The notes beneath the pieces were generated by a model. That model was not told the DNA's origin. It saw nothing but the letters and a program-made list of their open reading frames with translations, and ran no database searches. From Microbacteriaceae bacterium UBA963 (GTDB taxonomy: Bacteria; Actinomycetota; Actinomycetes; Actinomycetales; Microbacteriaceae): a stretch of DNA of 8,201 bases. The position numbers were made by a program, and so were the translations under genes. Where the stretch lies: NCBI GenBank assembly GCA_002292955.1, contig DBCH01000054.1, positions 1 to 8,201 of the forward strand. Reading direction: 5' to 3'. This document shows positions 7,195 to 8,201 of this stretch, one piece after another (positions within the stretch are counted from its first letter, which is position 1; each line of letters starts with the position of its first letter).

Positions 7195-8136
7195 CTAGAG
7201 AGATTGGGCGAAGTCTCCTTCCAGGCGATTGAACGCGCGCTGGCAGGCCACCAGAAGAATGAGGCCAACGACGAAGGCAATGCCCATGCGCATGAGCATA
7301 AAGTCCGGGTAGGCCGTGTCATCGTTTCCCTGCCAGAAGCCGCGCTGCATGCCCATAACGGCAAGGGTGATGGGGTTATTGGTGTAGATCTCGAGAAGAA
7401 TTCCCGGGCCCATAATCTTGGCAACCATAGCCCACGAATAAATGATGGGCGACGCCCACATAAAAATCATGAGAAACACCTCAACCAGGTACTGCATGTC
7501 GCGCAGGTAGACATTGACCGCCGAGAGCAGAATTCCGAGTGCGAGCGCATAAACGACGATGATCAGAATTGAGGGCAGGATGAACAGGGCCTCGCTGGAA
7601 AAGTTGAACGCTCCGCTCAACATCGACGCGGCAATGAGAAGCCCAAACTGGACACCCGAATTGATCAGGGCAGAACCCGTTGACGCGATTGGAAAGATTT
7701 CGCGAGGCAAGTAGACCTTCTTGATGAGTCCGCCATTTTGATTAATTGACTGCGTTCCCCCTGAGACAATTTCGGAGAACAGGCCGTAAATCGTCAAGCC
7801 AGTAAAAATGTAAATCGCAAAGTTCGGTATGCCTCGACTCGCCCCCAGGAATAGGCCAATGGCAACGTAGTAGATGGCCAACTGAACGAGGGGCTTAATG
7901 AGCACCCAGAACATGCCCAACGCGCTGTCTTTGTAGCGTGCCTTGAGATCACGGCGGATGAGAAGGCTGAGTACCTCTCGGTGGGCGAAAACGTCACGCA
8001 GCGACGAGAACGTGACGAAAATCCCGCCGACTTTTTTCTCACGCGTGCTCCATGGTGCGTGCGAAAGACGGGCAAAACGGTCCCGTGCTTCTGCCGACCA
8101 GCTCGAACCGGAACTGCTGCGTCTACTGGATGCCAC
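7195..8136 (-). CDS. wzm: ABC-2 type polysaccharide/polyol-phosphate export permease
   Basis: This is the membrane subunit that forms the glycan channel with the ATPase. The 313-residue protein has a long, Ser/Arg-rich cytoplasmic N-terminus (1-50), the amphipathic LLIRRDLKARYKDS (58-71) that contacts the ATPase in this family, and about six membrane segments (roughly 75-99, 106-125, 148-172, 185-208, 217-237 and 284-300). The conserved NVYLRDMQYLVEVFLM (208-223) followed by WASPIIYS (227-234) is diagnostic of Wzm/TagG/RfbA-type permeases. The start is a GTG at 8134-8136, 2 nt after the stop of a possible upstream gene, with no strong Shine-Dalgarno. Translation may rely on coupling. The N-terminus is about 30 residues longer than many Wzm proteins, so a later start is possible, though the next start with a good ribosome site is not obvious. 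It is followed by the ATPase gene after 14 nt. Confidence 0.95.
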   Translation of the reverse strand: MASSRRSSSGSSWSAEARDRFARLSHAPWSTREKKVGGIFVTFSSLRDVFAHREVLSLLIRRDLKARYKDSALGMFWVLIKPLVQLAIYYVAIGLFLGASRGIPNFAIYIFTGLTIYGLFSEIVSGGTQSINQNGGLIKKVYLPREIFPIASTGSALINSGVQFGLLIAASMLSGAFNFSSEALFILPSILIIVVYALALGILLSAVNVYLRDMQYLVEVFLMIFMWASPIIYSWAMVAKIMGPGILLEIYTNNPITLAVMGMQRGFWQGNDDTAYPDFMLMRMGIAFVVGLILLVACQRAFNRLEGDFAQSL

Positions 8137-8138
8137 GG

Positions 8139-8201
8139 CTAATCGACCCGATGACCGAGCAGAGAAAAGAGATAAGAACCGTAACCGCTCTTTTTCAGGG
8201 G
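8139..8201 (-). CDS. C-terminal end of an unidentified upstream gene (partial)
   Basis: In the minus strand an open frame enters from the right edge, runs 20 codons (PLKKSGYGSYLFSLLGHRVD) and stops at TAG (8139-8141), 2 nt before the permease GTG. The composition looks protein-like and the tight spacing matches the rest of the operon, but 20 open codons can occur by chance. I do not recognise the family. If real, it is probably another gene of the glycan cluster. Confidence 0.4.
   Translation of the reverse strand, partial: PLKKSGYGSYLFSLLGHRVD

Overview
This window reads as a chromosomal segment of a high-GC Gram-positive bacterium (Actinomycetota, most likely Microbacteriaceae-like). The evidence is moderately high GC, GTG starts, arginyl-tRNA synthetase (argS) close upstream of diaminopimelate decarboxylase (lysA), and a lipoprotein with an actinobacterial-style lipobox. 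The taxonomic placement is inference. The window is almost fully coding, with no gap above about 110 bases, and I see no transposase, integrase, CRISPR array or phage gene.

Left part (1-3157, minus strand): argS is followed by a family 2 glycosyltransferase gene and then by the first 104 codons of lysA, which runs off the left edge. argS-lysA is a classic actinobacterial gene pair, so the glycosyltransferase looks like an insertion into a housekeeping operon.

Middle part (3158-3949, plus strand): a divergent intergenic region of 62 bp leads into a small secreted lipoprotein of unknown function and then a tRNA-Arg (anticodon CCG). The tRNA converges on galE with only 23 bp between them.

Right part (3950-8201, minus strand): this is a tight glycan assembly and export operon. 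In transcription order it holds the tail of an unidentified gene, an ABC-2 permease (Wzm-like), an ABC ATPase with a C-terminal Wzt-type carbohydrate-binding domain, a family 2 glycosyltransferase, and galE. Gaps are 2 nt, 14 nt, a 4-nt ATGA overlap and 10 nt. The likely logic is that GalE supplies UDP-galactose, glycosyltransferases build a lipid-linked cell-wall glycan on the cytoplasmic face, and the Wzm/Wzt pair flips it out. The glycosyltransferase between argS and lysA may serve the same glycan.

No clearly new system is visible. The points most worth a second look are the glycosyltransferase placed between argS and lysA, the Wzt-type carbohydrate-binding domain in an actinobacterial exporter, and matching TAGACT boxes 7-8 nt upstream of the argS and galE start codons. 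Those boxes suggest leaderless transcripts, and in galE the box overlaps the stop codon of the preceding gene.
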